Below, piece after piece: positions 9,332 through 18,446 of a stretch of 63,326 bases of DNA (position 1 is the stretch's first letter; every line of letters begins with the position of its first letter). The notes under the pieces were generated by a model. It was given only the letters and a program-made list of their open reading frames with translations. It had not been told where the DNA came from and made no database searches. Source of the DNA: DAITMV01 sp046318595 (GTDB lineage: Bacteria > Pseudomonadota > Gammaproteobacteria > Burkholderiales > Burkholderiaceae_B); contig JBKCTV010000039.1 in assembly GCA_046318595.1 (NCBI GenBank), positions 1-63,326 of the forward strand, in the 5' to 3' direction. The translations under genes and the position numbers were made by a program.

Positions 9332-12127
9332 TCAATGCGCCTCGTCCCAGTTCAGGCCCACCCCGACACTGACTTCCAGCGGCACGGCCAGCCGGGCAAC
9401 GCCAGTCATCAGGCCTGGCAATGCAGCCCGCACGGCTTCGAGCTCGGCCTCTGGCACCTCCAAAACCACCTCATCGTGCACCTGCATGATCATGCGAGAA
9501 CGCAGTTTTTCTTGGATGAGCCAGCGATCGGTTGCGATCATCGCCAGTTTGAGCAGATCGGCCGCCGTGCCCTGCATCGGCGCATTGATCGCAGCGCGTT
9601 CGGCGCCAGCCCGGCGCGGGCCGTTCGGGCTGTTGATTTCCGGCAGCCATAAACGCCTGCCGAAAACGGTTTCGACGAAGCCCAGCGCCTTAGCCTGGGT
9701 CCGCGTCTGTTCCATGTATTTCGCCACCTTCGGATAGCGCATGAAATATCGGTCGATGTACAGCTTGGCCGCATCGCGGCCGATGTTCAGGCTTTTGGCC
9801 AGGCCAAACGAGCTCATGCCATAAATCAAGCCGAAATTGATGATTTTAGCGGTGCGGCGCTGGTCATCGCCGACCTCGGCGGGCGCCACACCGAAAATCT
9901 CCGCGGCCGTGGCGCGGTGCACATCCTCGCCAGCGGCGAAAGCGTGTGTCAAGGCCTCGTCGCCGGAAATATGCGCCATGATGCGCAGTTCGATCTGCGA
10001 GTAATCGGCCGAAACGATCATGGCGCCCGGCGCGGCGATGAAGGCTTCGCGGATGCGACGGCCCTCGGCGGTCCGGACCGGGATATTCTGGAGGTTCGGC
10101 TCGTTGCTCGAAAGCCGGCCGGTCACCACCACCGACTGCGCATAGTTGGTATGCACGCGACCGGTGGCCGGGTTGATCATTTTCGGCAGCTTGTCGGTAT
10201 AAGTCGAACGCAGCTTTGCCAGGCTCCGGTGCTCCAGCAAACGGGCCGGCAAAGGATAATTTTCGGCGAGGATGCTGAGCACGCTTTCGTCGGTCGACGG
10301 CGCGCCGTTGGCGGTTTTCTTGACAATTGGCAAGCCCAGCTTGTCGAAAAGAATTTCTCCGACCTGCTTGGGCGAACCCAGGTTGAACGGCTGACCAGCC
10401 AAGGCGTAAGCCTCTTGCTCGATCTCCAGCACACGTTTGGCAAGCTCGACGCTTTGCACGCGCAGTTTTTCGACATCGAGCAGCACGCCGTTGCGCTCGA
10501 CATGACATAGCACCGCAGAGGTCGGCATTTCGATGGTCCGGTAAATATCGAGCAGCGGCCCCTGCAACTGCGGATACAGCACTTCGTGCAAGCGCAGGGT
10601 AACCTCGGCGTCTTCGGCCGAGTAACGGGTCGCCACCGCCACCGCCACTTCGTCGAAACCGATCCGGGCCGCGCCCTTGCCGGTAACTTCATCGTAGGTG
10701 ATCGTTTTGTGGTTGAGCCAGCGTAACGCCAACGCGTCCATATTGCAGGGCTTATGCGCTTCCAACACATAGCTTTGCAGCATGGTGTCGTGCACCAACC
10801 CTGCGATAGCGACGCCTTCATTGAGCAGCACATGCTGATCGTACTTCGCATGCTGCGCGAGCTTGAGGCGAGCGGCGTCCTCGAACCAGGGTTTCAGTCG
10901 GGTCAGCACATCGGCCAAGGGCAACTGTGCCGGCGCATCGGGCCCACAGTGCGCCAGGGGCAGGTAGTAAGCCTTGCCCGGCCGTGCGCAAAAAGCAAGG
11001 CCGACCAGACGCGCGAGCATCGGGTCGAGCGCAGTGGTTTCGGTGTCCAACGCCACCAGCTCGGCGGTTTGGATATCGGCCAGCAGGCCATCGAACGCTT
11101 CCCAGGTATCGACACACACGGTTTCGATCGTGCTGGCCGTGCTCGGCGCCGCTTCGAACAGGCTAGACTGCGCGCCAGGCGGCAATGCACCGTCCGGCAA
11201 CTGCCCCCCGGTGGCGGGCAGCCCTGCGGCCGGATCGGCATCGACCCCGCCCAAGGCCTGAAACCAGGTTTTGAACTCGAAACGCCGATACATCTCGCGC
11301 AGCAGATCAGCGTCTTCGGAACGGGCATGCAGGTCGGTTTCAATATCGCGCACCTGCGCGCTCAGGTCACAGTCACACTTGACGGTGATGAGCGCCTTGC
11401 CCTGCGGCAGCCAGGCCAGCGACGCCCGCAGGTTGTTGCCGACCGCACCACCGATAGCAGCAGCGGCAGCCACCAGGGCGTCGAGCGTGCCGTATTGCGC
11501 CAGCCATTTAGCGGCGGTTTTCGGACCGACTTTGGGCACACCGGGAATATTGTCGACACTGTCTCCGATCAGCGTCAGATAATCGACGATCTGGTCGGGC
11601 CGCACGCCGAACTTATTGAAGACGCCGGCCTCGTCCAAGACTTCATTGCTCATGGTATTGACCAGGCGCACTTGCGGATTGACGAGTTGCGCCAGATCCT
11701 TGTCGCCCGTGGAAACAACCACCTCACCGAAGCCTTGCGCCACAGCCTGGCAGGCGAGCGTGCCGATCACATCGTCGGCCTCGACACCCTCGACCATGAG
11801 CATCGGCCACCCCAGAGCCGGCACCAGTTCGTGAATAGCCGGGATCTGCCGTGCGAGGTCGTCTGGCATCGCCGAGCGATTCGCTTTATAGTCCGCATAC
11901 AGCGCGTCGCGAAAGGTTTTGCCCGGCGCGTCGAATACACATACCATGCAGTCGGCGAGTAGTTCGGGTTTTCCGGGTTTGGTATAGTCGCTACGAAAAC
12001 GCCGCAACATGTTGACCATGCCGTAGATGGCGCCGGTGGGTTCGCCGGCCCGGTTGCGTAAATCAGGCATGGCATGAAAAGCGCGATACAAATAACTAGA
12101 GCCGTCAACCAGGAGCAAACGTTTCAT
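9332..12127 (-). CDS. polA: DNA polymerase I
   Basis: 931-aa repair and Okazaki-fragment polymerase with all three domains. The N-terminus (LLLVDGSSYLYRAFHA) is the 5' nuclease with VEADDVIGTLA and GDKDLAQLV. The 3'-5' exonuclease segment retains its catalytic acids in ALDTETTALDP, so proofreading is likely intact. The polymerase domain has motif A SADYSQIELRIMAH, the O-helix RRTAKIINFGLIYGMS and motif C QVHDEVVLEVP. Length is normal for the family. Its ATG directly abuts the ATG of the divergent LOG-family gene (CATATG). Confidence 0.98.
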   Translation of the reverse strand: MKRLLLVDGSSYLYRAFHAMPDLRNRAGEPTGAIYGMVNMLRRFRSDYTKPGKPELLADCMVCVFDAPGKTFRDALYADYKANRSAMPDDLARQIPAIHELVPALGWPMLMVEGVEADDVIGTLACQAVAQGFGEVVVSTGDKDLAQLVNPQVRLVNTMSNEVLDEAGVFNKFGVRPDQIVDYLTLIGDSVDNIPGVPKVGPKTAAKWLAQYGTLDALVAAAAAIGGAVGNNLRASLAWLPQGKALITVKCDCDLSAQVRDIETDLHARSEDADLLREMYRRFEFKTWFQALGGVDADPAAGLPATGGQLPDGALPPGAQSSLFEAAPSTASTIETVCVDTWEAFDGLLADIQTAELVALDTETTALDPMLARLVGLAFCARPGKAYYLPLAHCGPDAPAQLPLADVLTRLKPWFEDAARLKLAQHAKYDQHVLLNEGVAIAGLVHDTMLQSYVLEAHKPCNMDALALRWLNHKTITYDEVTGKGAARIGFDEVAVAVATRYSAEDAEVTLRLHEVLYPQLQGPLLDIYRTIEMPTSAVLCHVERNGVLLDVEKLRVQSVELAKRVLEIEQEAYALAGQPFNLGSPKQVGEILFDKLGLPIVKKTANGAPSTDESVLSILAENYPLPARLLEHRSLAKLRSTYTDKLPKMINPATGRVHTNYAQSVVVTGRLSSNEPNLQNIPVRTAEGRRIREAFIAAPGAMIVSADYSQIELRIMAHISGDEALTHAFAAGEDVHRATAAEIFGVAPAEVGDDQRRTAKIINFGLIYGMSSFGLAKSLNIGRDAAKLYIDRYFMRYPKVAKYMEQTRTQAKALGFVETVFGRRLWLPEINSPNGPRRAGAERAAINAPMQGTAADLLKLAMIATDRWLIQEKLRSRMIMQVHDEVVLEVPEAELEAVRAALPGLMTGVARLAVPLEVSVGVGLNWDEAH

Positions 12128-12862
12128 ATGATGCAGTCAAAAAATATTCCGAGCCTGCGTACGTTACCGTCGCTGGAGCGTTCGACGTCCGTCAAGGCCC
12201 GTGAGTCGTGGCACATCCTGGGAATTATGGCAGAGTTCATCGAGTCCGCTGAACGTTTGACCGAGATTCGACCGGCGGTTTCCATTTTTGGCAGTGCGCG
12301 CACGCCGCGCGACCATCCGTTTTACGAACTGACCGAACGCACCGCCCGCATGCTGTCGGACGCCGGCTTTTCGGTCATCAGCGGCGGTGGTCCGGGCATC
12401 ATGGAGGCAGCCAACAAAGGCGCGTTCGAGGGCAAATCCCCCAGCGTCGGTTTGAACATCGAACTGCCGTTCGAACAAAGCGGCAACGCCTACCAGAACA
12501 TTTCGCTGACCTTCCGGCATTTTTTCGCCCGCAAGGTCGCGTTCGCTAAGTATGCCAGCGCCTATGTCGTCATGCCGGGCGGCTTCGGCACGCTGGACGA
12601 GCTGTTCGAAGCGCTGACCCTCGTGCAGACCGGCAAGGCGCGGCGCATCCCGTTGATACTCGTGGGTGGGGCATTCTGGCAAGGTATGCTCGACTGGACT
12701 CGCAGTCATTTGCTCGGGATGGGCATGATCAGCCCGAGCGATATGGACCTGATGACTCTGGTCGAAACACCCGAGGAAGTGCTCGATACGATTTTTAAAT
12801 TTTACGAGCAACGACAATTCACACCGACGGGCCAGGAAAGCGAAAAACTGCTTGATTTGTGA
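12128..12862 (+). CDS. LOG-family nucleoside-5'-monophosphate phosphoribohydrolase (TIGR00730-type)
   Basis: 244-aa Rossmann-fold protein of the lysine-decarboxylase-like/LOG family, which removes the base from nucleoside monophosphates (cytokinin riboside phosphates in characterised members). It carries ISGGGPGIMEAANKGA and the diagnostic PGGFGTLDELFE motif. The start is taken at 12128 (ATG ATG) because an AGGAG lies about 12 bp upstream and an earlier in-frame start would lie inside polA. The start codon abuts that of divergent polA, so each ribosome-binding region lies in the coding sequence of the other gene. A small hairpin with a T-run follows the stop. The physiological substrate here is unknown. 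Confidence 0.88.
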   Translation: MMQSKNIPSLRTLPSLERSTSVKARESWHILGIMAEFIESAERLTEIRPAVSIFGSARTPRDHPFYELTERTARMLSDAGFSVISGGGPGIMEAANKGAFEGKSPSVGLNIELPFEQSGNAYQNISLTFRHFFARKVAFAKYASAYVVMPGGFGTLDELFEALTLVQTGKARRIPLILVGGAFWQGMLDWTRSHLLGMGMISPSDMDLMTLVETPEEVLDTIFKFYEQRQFTPTGQESEKLLDL

Positions 12863-12878
12863 TACACAAGCATTTTTT
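12857..12878 (+). terminator. Candidate rho-independent terminator after the LOG-family gene
   Basis: A 5-bp stem (TTGTG / CACAA) with a three-base loop ends just before a run of six T. It overlaps the stop codon of the upstream gene. The stem is short and AT-rich, so termination may be weak. Confidence 0.4.
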
Positions 12879-13228
12879 GGATTTCGTTTCATCGTATAGA
12901 AAAATTCGATTCGTCCAGCGTTGAAAAAATTTTTTGGTAAATAGTTTCAGAGCAATAAAATTTTTGAAGCGACCCACCGCCTAGCCGGCAACGCTATTTC
13001 ATGGAGGGCGCACGGCACGGTCCGGTTCGCTGGCTAAAGGCGCTTGCAGATGCCGTAGCACCAGGTCTTTGCACCACGCAAGCGCCCAAGTTGCCTCAAG
13101 CCATGTCGGCATGAAGATTGTTTTCCGAGAAAATACGCGTGGCGGGACAGACGCCGATAGGCCGGAATTCGCATGAATGAGCTCCAAAAATTGGCTCACC
13201 GCGGTGGTTCACCTGTTCGGGGGCTCAG
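12879..13228. other. Intergenic stretch without a recognisable gene
   Basis: About 350 bp between the LOG-family gene and the tRNA terminator. The first third is very AT-rich; the rest has ordinary GC. A 66-codon minus-strand frame (12999-13199) has no recognisable motif and no Shine-Dalgarno sequence. It may be decayed coding sequence, but nothing identifiable remains. Confidence 0.5.
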
Positions 13229-13234
13229 AAAGAC

Positions 13235-13260
13235 AAAAGGCCCGCGTTTGCGGGCCTTTT
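13235..13260 (-). terminator. Rho-independent terminator of the tRNA-Val/tRNA-Asp unit
   Basis: Perfect 11-bp stem AAAAGGCCCGC / GCGGGCCTTTT around a GTTT loop. The A/T flanks make it look bidirectional. It sits 8 bp past the 3' end of tRNA-Asp on the minus strand, so its main role is probably ending that transcript. Confidence 0.9.
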
Positions 13261-13267
13261 GATATTT

Positions 13268-13344
13268 TGGCGGAGTGGACGGGACTCGAACCCGCGACCC
13301 CCGGCGTGACAGGCCGGTATTCTAACCAACTGAACTACCACTCC
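13268..13344 (-). tRNA. tRNA-Asp (GTC)
   Basis: 77-nt cloverleaf on the minus strand beginning GGAGTGG and ending with an encoded CCA. The anticodon loop contains CTGTCAC, giving anticodon GTC. T-loop GGTTCGAGTCC is standard. It lies 30 bp downstream of tRNA-Val and shares its promoter and the terminator at 13235-13260. Confidence 0.97.
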
Positions 13345-13374
13345 AAATCGCGTTAAAATAATATGCACAGCTTA

Positions 13375-13450
13375 TGGTGGGTGCTGAGAGGCTCGAACTC
13401 CCGACCTACGCCTTGTAAGGGCGCCGCTCTACCAACTGAGCTAAGCACCC
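13375..13450 (-). tRNA. tRNA-Val (TAC)
   Basis: 76-nt cloverleaf on the minus strand beginning GGGTGCTTAGCTCAG and ending with an encoded CCA. The anticodon loop CTTACAA gives anticodon TAC. It is the first gene of a two-tRNA unit with tRNA-Asp downstream of hupB. Confidence 0.97.
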
Positions 13451-13519
13451 ATTACGAATATTCAAAAAATTTTCCGTAATGCGCTTACCCTGGCTGTGCA
13501 TAAATCACCGAAGAGACGC

Positions 13520-13547
13520 ATTATACACAGTTTGCGAGGCACTGCAA
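13520..13547 (-). promoter_or_regulatory. Sigma-70 promoter for tRNA-Val/tRNA-Asp
   Basis: On the minus strand TTGCAG (-35) is separated by 16 bp from a perfect TATAAT (-10). The expected start is near 13513, about 60 bp before tRNA-Val, leaving a leader to be trimmed. The site lies between the hupB stop and the tRNAs. Confidence 0.75.
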
Positions 13548-13561
13548 ATGCGGCTCGAATT

Positions 13562-13834
13562 TTAGTTGACTGCATCTTTTAGGGCTTTGCCGGGACGAAA
13601 TTTTGGGACCTTGGCCTCTTTGATGGTGATGACGTCACCGGTGCGTGGATTGCGTCCGGTGCGCTTGGCACGCTTGGTCACGGCAAACGTGCCGAACCCG
13701 ACCAGGGTGACAGAGTCCCCTTTTTTCAACGCGGTTTTAACGGTTGCGATGATTGAATCCAAGGCCCGATTGGCAGCCACTTTGGTTAACTCCGCCGAAG
13801 CGGCAATTTCATCGATCAGTTCAGTTTTATTCAC
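13562..13834 (-). CDS. hupB: DNA-binding protein HU-beta
   Basis: 90-aa nucleoid protein that bends and compacts DNA as a dimer. Full-length, with the family signature GFGTFAVTKRAKRTGRNPRTG on the beta-arm (GRNPRTG core) and the C-terminal KVPKFRPGKALKDAVN. In relatives it follows lon directly; here an IS66 remnant lies between the two, so hupB must rely on its own promoter in the stretch upstream of 13834. The stop is followed by the tRNA-Val promoter. Confidence 0.97.
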   Translation of the reverse strand: MNKTELIDEIAASAELTKVAANRALDSIIATVKTALKKGDSVTLVGFGTFAVTKRAKRTGRNPRTGDVITIKEAKVPKFRPGKALKDAVN

Positions 13835-14246
13835 AAGCCCTCCCCTCTATCGAAATAAGCCTGCCGATGCAGACAATTGATTTTGAGTCACCATTTAGTC
13901 ACTGGTCATCGCTTAGTGTCAAGCCGTATGGCCTATGTGTTGCCTGCAGCAGCTCACGCTTGACATTGGATAGGATTGAATCATTCATCGAGATAGGGTG
14001 CAGTGGTCTAATTTACGCAGACAGCGCGACAGGAGGAAAAGCCACCTCAAGAGAAAAAGTAAATGAGCCCCCCGCCGGCAAACCCATCTGTATTTTTGAC
14101 CGCCCCCCTTGAACATACTGTCCACTTAACTTTAATGGCGGGCACCATGGAAACAAATCAAACGCTTCAAACTGATCGAGGCAGCCCGTCTCAAGCAAAA
14201 ATCCGAGCAACTTAACCACGAACCGGTCTCGAACCTATGCGCCCGA
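13835..14246. other. hupB upstream region, no intact gene
   Basis: About 410 bp between hupB and the recognisable part of the IS66 remnant. It must contain the hupB promoter on the minus strand, but no consensus pair is clear. The right half (from about 14110) may be the degraded 5' part of the transposase gene, with a lysine/glutamine-rich reading frame interrupted relative to the conserved part. No RNA gene is seen. Confidence 0.5.
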
Positions 14247-14543
14247 AGTTGCCAGCTCAAGCGCATCGGCGAGGACGTCGCTGAGAAGCTCGATTATCAG
14301 CCCGGCACCTTCTCGGAGGAACACCACATTCGCGGCAAGTGGGTCTGCAACGATTGCGAGACGCTCACGCAAGCGCCGGTACCCGCGCACGTCATCGACA
14401 AAGGCATACCCACCGCCAATCTGCTAGCTCAGGTGCTGGTCAACAAGTGCGCCGACCACCTGCCGTTGTATCGGCAGGAAGCCATCTTTGCGCGCAGCGG
14501 TTACAAACTGTCTTTCGCTGCGGTCAACTCACGGCGGGACTGG
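14247..14543 (+). pseudogene. IS66 family transposase (TnpC) remnant
   Basis: A plus-strand frame of about 99 codons encodes an internal piece of the IS66 TnpC transposase: KRIGEDVAEKLDYQPGTF, then HIRGKWVCNDCETLTQAPVP (zinc-finger-like region), HVIDKGIPTANLLAQVLVNK and DHLPLYRQEAIFARSG. The catalytic DDE domain is absent, and the frame runs out against the 3' end of lon. No inverted repeats were found. It is a dead fragment of a once larger insertion between lon and hupB. Confidence 0.88.
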
Positions 14544-14551
14544 CGTCATGC

Positions 14552-16972
14552 TCAGTGCTTGATCGCACCGGCGACACCAACCGGAATCGCCGACGGAACG
14601 ACCGTGGAAATGGGCTCCGCAGCGTCGGCCAAAGGCTGGGGGACACGCTCCAGCGCCGCCACCAGCACCTGATCGATCCACTTGACCGGAATAATTTCGA
14701 GCCGGTTTTTGACGTTGTCAGGAATTTCGGCCAAGTCTTTGACGTTTTCCTCGGGAATCAAGACCGTTTTTATACCGCCACGGTGAGCAGCCAGCATTTT
14801 TTCTTTTAAACCGCCAATCGCTAGAACTTCGCCGCGCAGGGTGATTTCGCCAGTCATCGCAACGGTTGCCTTGACCGGGATGCCGGTCAGGGTCGACACC
14901 AGCGCAGTCGTCATGGCGATCCCTGCCGAAGGGCCGTCCTTTGGGGTGGCACCTTCGGGGACATGAACGTGAATATCGCGCTTCTCGAACACATCGTCGC
15001 CGATTCCGAGCCGTTTGGCCCGGCTTCGCACGACCGACCGCGCGGCCTCGACCGACTCTTTCATAACATCGCCCAGGCTGCCGGTGCAAGTGATCTTACC
15101 TTTACCAGGCATTTCGACGGTCTCGATTGTCAGCAAGTCGCCGCCCACTTCGGTCCAAGCCAGACCAGTCACCTGCCCGACCTGATTCTCTTTCTCGGCC
15201 ATGCCATAACTGTAGCGCCTGACGCCCAGGAACTTATCGAGATTTTTGGGCGTGACCGCCACTTTCTTATCGTCGCCCTTAAGCAACAACTGGCGCACGA
15301 CCTTGCGGCAGATCTTGGATACCTCGCGCTCCAGGCTCCGCACGCCCGCCTCGCGACTGTAGTAACGGATGATGTCGCGCACCGCAGCTTCGCTGATCGT
15401 CAGCTCGCCGGCCTTCAAGCCATTGGCTTTCATCTGCTTAGGCAGTAAATATTTTTGCGTGATATTGACTTTTTCGTCCTCGGTATAACCGGCCAGGCGA
15501 ATGACTTCCATCCGGTCGAGCAAGGCTGGCGGGATGTTAAGGGTATTGGCCGTGGCGACGAACATCACATCCGACAAATCGTACTCGACTTCGACATAAT
15601 GATCGACGAAGGTGTTATTTTGCTCGGGATCGAGCACCTCCAGCAAGGCGGATGCCGGATCGCCACGAAAATCCATGCCCATCTTGTCGATCTCATCAAG
15701 CAGGAAGAGCGGATTACGTACGCCGACCTTGGTCAGACTTTGCAGTACTTTACCGGGCATCGAACCAATATAGGTGCGGCGGTGACCGCGGATTTCGGAC
15801 TCGTCGCGCACGCCACCAAGCGCCATCCGGACGAACTTGCGGTTCGTAGCCTTGGCGATCGATTGACCGAGCGAAGTTTTGCCCACGCCCGGTGGGCCGA
15901 CCAGGCACAGAATCGGCGCCTTGACCTTGTCGACGCGCTGTTGCACGGCGAGATATTCGACGATCCGCTCTTTGACGCGCTCCAGCCCGTAATGATCGCC
16001 GTCGAGCACTTCCTCGGCCTTGACCAAATCGCTGCTGACCTTGGTTTTTTTACGCCATGGCATACCGACGAGGATGTCGATGTAATTACGCACCACCGTC
16101 GCCTCGGCAGACATCGGCGACATGAGCTTGAGCTTTTTGAGCTCGGATTCGGCTTTTTTCTCGGCCTCTTTGGACATGCGGGCGGCTTTGATTTTCTTTT
16201 CGAGCTCTTCCATGTCGGCGCCATCTTCGCCCTCGCCCAGCTCTTTCTGGATGGCTTTGACCTGCTCGTTCAGATAATACTCGCGCTGGCTTTTTTCCAT
16301 TTGTCGCTTGACGCGGCCACGAATCCGCTTTTCGACCTGCAAAATGTCGATTTCGGTTTCAAGCTGGGTCAGTAACTGCTCGAGTCGCTGCCCCAGACTG
16401 AACGTTTCGAGGATTGATTGTTTTTGCTCGAGCTTCAACGGCAAATGCGCGGCGATCGTATCGGCCATACGACCCACTTCTTCGATACCCGACAATGAGG
16501 TGAGTATCTCTGGAGGAATCTTTTTGTTGAGCTTGACGTAGTGATCGAACTGCGCCAGCACCGCCCGGCGCATGGCCTCGGTTTCCGGCGTCTGGCTCGG
16601 ATCGGCCAACAGCGCCACCGCCGAACCACTGAAGTAGTGGCCATGGTCTTCGATTTTCCCGATCCGGGCGCGCTGAATTCCTTCGACCAGCACTTTGACG
16701 GTGCCATCGGGCAGCTTCAGCATCTGCAGCACATTCGCGATACAGCCGATTTCGTAAATATCTTTTTCGCTGGGTTCGTCTTTGGATGCCGACTTCTGGG
16801 CAACCAGCAAAATGCTGTTTCCAGTTTCCATTGCAAATTCGAGCGCTTTGATGGATTTCGGCCTACCCACGAACAAAGGAATGACCATATGCGGAAAAAC
16901 CACGACATCTCGGAGGGGCAAAAGCGGCAAATCGGAGATTTGTTCACTGGCTGGTGGTGTTGTCAAAGACAT
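14552..16972 (-). CDS. lon: ATP-dependent protease Lon
   Basis: 806-aa cytoplasmic AAA+ serine protease for quality control and regulated proteolysis. N-terminal substrate domain (LPLLPLRDVVVFPHMVIPLF), AAA+ module with Walker A GPPGVGKTS and Walker B-type FLLDEIDKM, and a C-terminal peptidase with the catalytic serine in KDGPSAGIA and the lysine further on. Length is normal. It lies downstream of clpX (142 bp gap). Its 3' end abuts an IS66 remnant on the opposite strand, but the reading frame appears complete. Confidence 0.98.
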   Translation of the reverse strand: MSLTTPPASEQISDLPLLPLRDVVVFPHMVIPLFVGRPKSIKALEFAMETGNSILLVAQKSASKDEPSEKDIYEIGCIANVLQMLKLPDGTVKVLVEGIQRARIGKIEDHGHYFSGSAVALLADPSQTPETEAMRRAVLAQFDHYVKLNKKIPPEILTSLSGIEEVGRMADTIAAHLPLKLEQKQSILETFSLGQRLEQLLTQLETEIDILQVEKRIRGRVKRQMEKSQREYYLNEQVKAIQKELGEGEDGADMEELEKKIKAARMSKEAEKKAESELKKLKLMSPMSAEATVVRNYIDILVGMPWRKKTKVSSDLVKAEEVLDGDHYGLERVKERIVEYLAVQQRVDKVKAPILCLVGPPGVGKTSLGQSIAKATNRKFVRMALGGVRDESEIRGHRRTYIGSMPGKVLQSLTKVGVRNPLFLLDEIDKMGMDFRGDPASALLEVLDPEQNNTFVDHYVEVEYDLSDVMFVATANTLNIPPALLDRMEVIRLAGYTEDEKVNITQKYLLPKQMKANGLKAGELTISEAAVRDIIRYYSREAGVRSLEREVSKICRKVVRQLLLKGDDKKVAVTPKNLDKFLGVRRYSYGMAEKENQVGQVTGLAWTEVGGDLLTIETVEMPGKGKITCTGSLGDVMKESVEAARSVVRSRAKRLGIGDDVFEKRDIHVHVPEGATPKDGPSAGIAMTTALVSTLTGIPVKATVAMTGEITLRGEVLAIGGLKEKMLAAHRGGIKTVLIPEENVKDLAEIPDNVKNRLEIIPVKWIDQVLVAALERVPQPLADAAEPISTVVPSAIPVGVAGAIKH

Positions 16973-17115
16973 ATTCTCTCCAATTGGATGGCCTGTACAG
17001 TCTATATGGAGACTAAACTCCAGCTTTCAAGAAAAATCGGATGAAGCGATTTGGCCCACCAAGCTTCGCTGCGGTGAGCCGCACATGTTGATCGAGCGAT
17101 CGCTGGCGGCGAACC

Positions 17116-18387
17116 TCAGGCGGACTCTTTTGCATTACCCTGCTTCAACTGATCCTCGAATATGAGCAAAGGTTGGCCTTCCCCGGTGATCGCCGACTCG
17201 TCCACGACGACTTTCTTGACGTGTTGATGGCCGGGTAAATCGAACATCACATCCATCAAGGCATTTTCCAGTATAGAGCGTAGACCACGCGCCCCGGTCT
17301 TGCGTTCAATCGCTTTTTTGGCGATTGCGGATAAGGCCTGGGGCCGCACTTCGAGCTCAGCCTCGTCCATCTCGAGCAGTTTCTGGAACTGCTTGACGAC
17401 GGCATTACGCGGTTCGGTCAAAATTCGCACCAAGGCATCCTCGTTGAGCTCATCCAGCGTGGCGATGACCGGCAGACGTCCCACCAGCTCCGGAATCAAG
17501 CCAAACTTGATCAGGTCTTCAGGCTCGACACCCTGCAGCATTTCGCCGACTTTCGAATCTTTCTTGCTTTTGACTTCGGCGCCAAAACCAATCCCTGAGC
17601 GCTCGGAACGGTTGCGAATGACTTTATCCAGGCCTTCGAATGCACCGCCACAAATAAACAGGATATTGGTGGTGTCGATCTGCACGAAGTCCTGATTCGG
17701 ATGCTTACGCCCACCCTGGGGCGGCACCGACGCCACGGTTCCTTCGATGAGCTTGAGCAAGGCCTGCTGCACCCCCTCGCCGGAAACATCGCGGGTGATC
17801 GACGGATTATCGGATTTACGAGAAATTTTATCGATCTCATCGATATAAACAATACCGCGCTGCGCCTTTTCGACCTCGTAATTACAGTTTTGCAAAAGCT
17901 TTTGAATGATGTTTTCGACGTCTTCCCCGACATAGCCGGCTTCGGTCAGTGTCGTAGCATCCGCCATCACGAAGGGGACATTCAATAAACGTGCCAGCGT
18001 CTGAGCCAACAAGGTTTTACCAGAGCCGGTCGGCCCAACCAGTAAAATATTGCTCTTGGTGAGTTCTATATCGTCTTTTTTGCCCAGATGGCGCAGGCGC
18101 TTGTAGTGGTTGTAAACCGCCACGGCGAGAATCCGCTTCGCTTTTTCCTGACCAATCACATACTGATCGAGAATTTGCCGTACTTCGAGCGGCGACGGCA
18201 GATCGGCGCGCGCCGTGCTGGTGTCGGTATCGACCGCCTCGTCACGGATGATGTCGTTGCAGAGCTCGATACATTCGTCGCAGATGAAAACGGATGGGCC
18301 GGCAATCAGCTTCTTGACCTCATGCTGGCTTTTGCCGCAAAACGAGCAATACAGCAGTTTTTCGCTGGAACCTTTTTTTTCCGTCAT
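17116..18387 (-). CDS. clpX: ClpXP protease ATP-binding subunit ClpX
   Basis: 423-aa AAA+ unfoldase that delivers substrates to ClpP. N-terminal zinc-binding domain CSFCGKSQHEV...FICDEC (four cysteines), Walker A GPTGSGKT, pore-loop GYVGED, Walker B IVYIDEIDK, and the ClpP-contact loop region with GFGAEV. It starts 59 bp after the clpP stop and is probably cotranscribed with tig and clpP. Confidence 0.98.
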   Translation of the reverse strand: MTEKKGSSEKLLYCSFCGKSQHEVKKLIAGPSVFICDECIELCNDIIRDEAVDTDTSTARADLPSPLEVRQILDQYVIGQEKAKRILAVAVYNHYKRLRHLGKKDDIELTKSNILLVGPTGSGKTLLAQTLARLLNVPFVMADATTLTEAGYVGEDVENIIQKLLQNCNYEVEKAQRGIVYIDEIDKISRKSDNPSITRDVSGEGVQQALLKLIEGTVASVPPQGGRKHPNQDFVQIDTTNILFICGGAFEGLDKVIRNRSERSGIGFGAEVKSKKDSKVGEMLQGVEPEDLIKFGLIPELVGRLPVIATLDELNEDALVRILTEPRNAVVKQFQKLLEMDEAELEVRPQALSAIAKKAIERKTGARGLRSILENALMDVMFDLPGHQHVKKVVVDESAITGEGQPLLIFEDQLKQGNAKESA

Positions 18388-18446
18388 ACCTTAACCCCGG
18401 CTGTTCTGTGATTTACAACATCTATTGATCTGTATCCGACTGCGGC

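Noticed and set aside
10754..11962. 402-codon plus-strand open frame opposite polA
   Set aside because: Shadow of polA in a GC-rich gene; no family motif.
15455..16375. 306-codon plus-strand frame opposite lon
   Set aside because: Antisense shadow of the conserved AAA+ region of lon.
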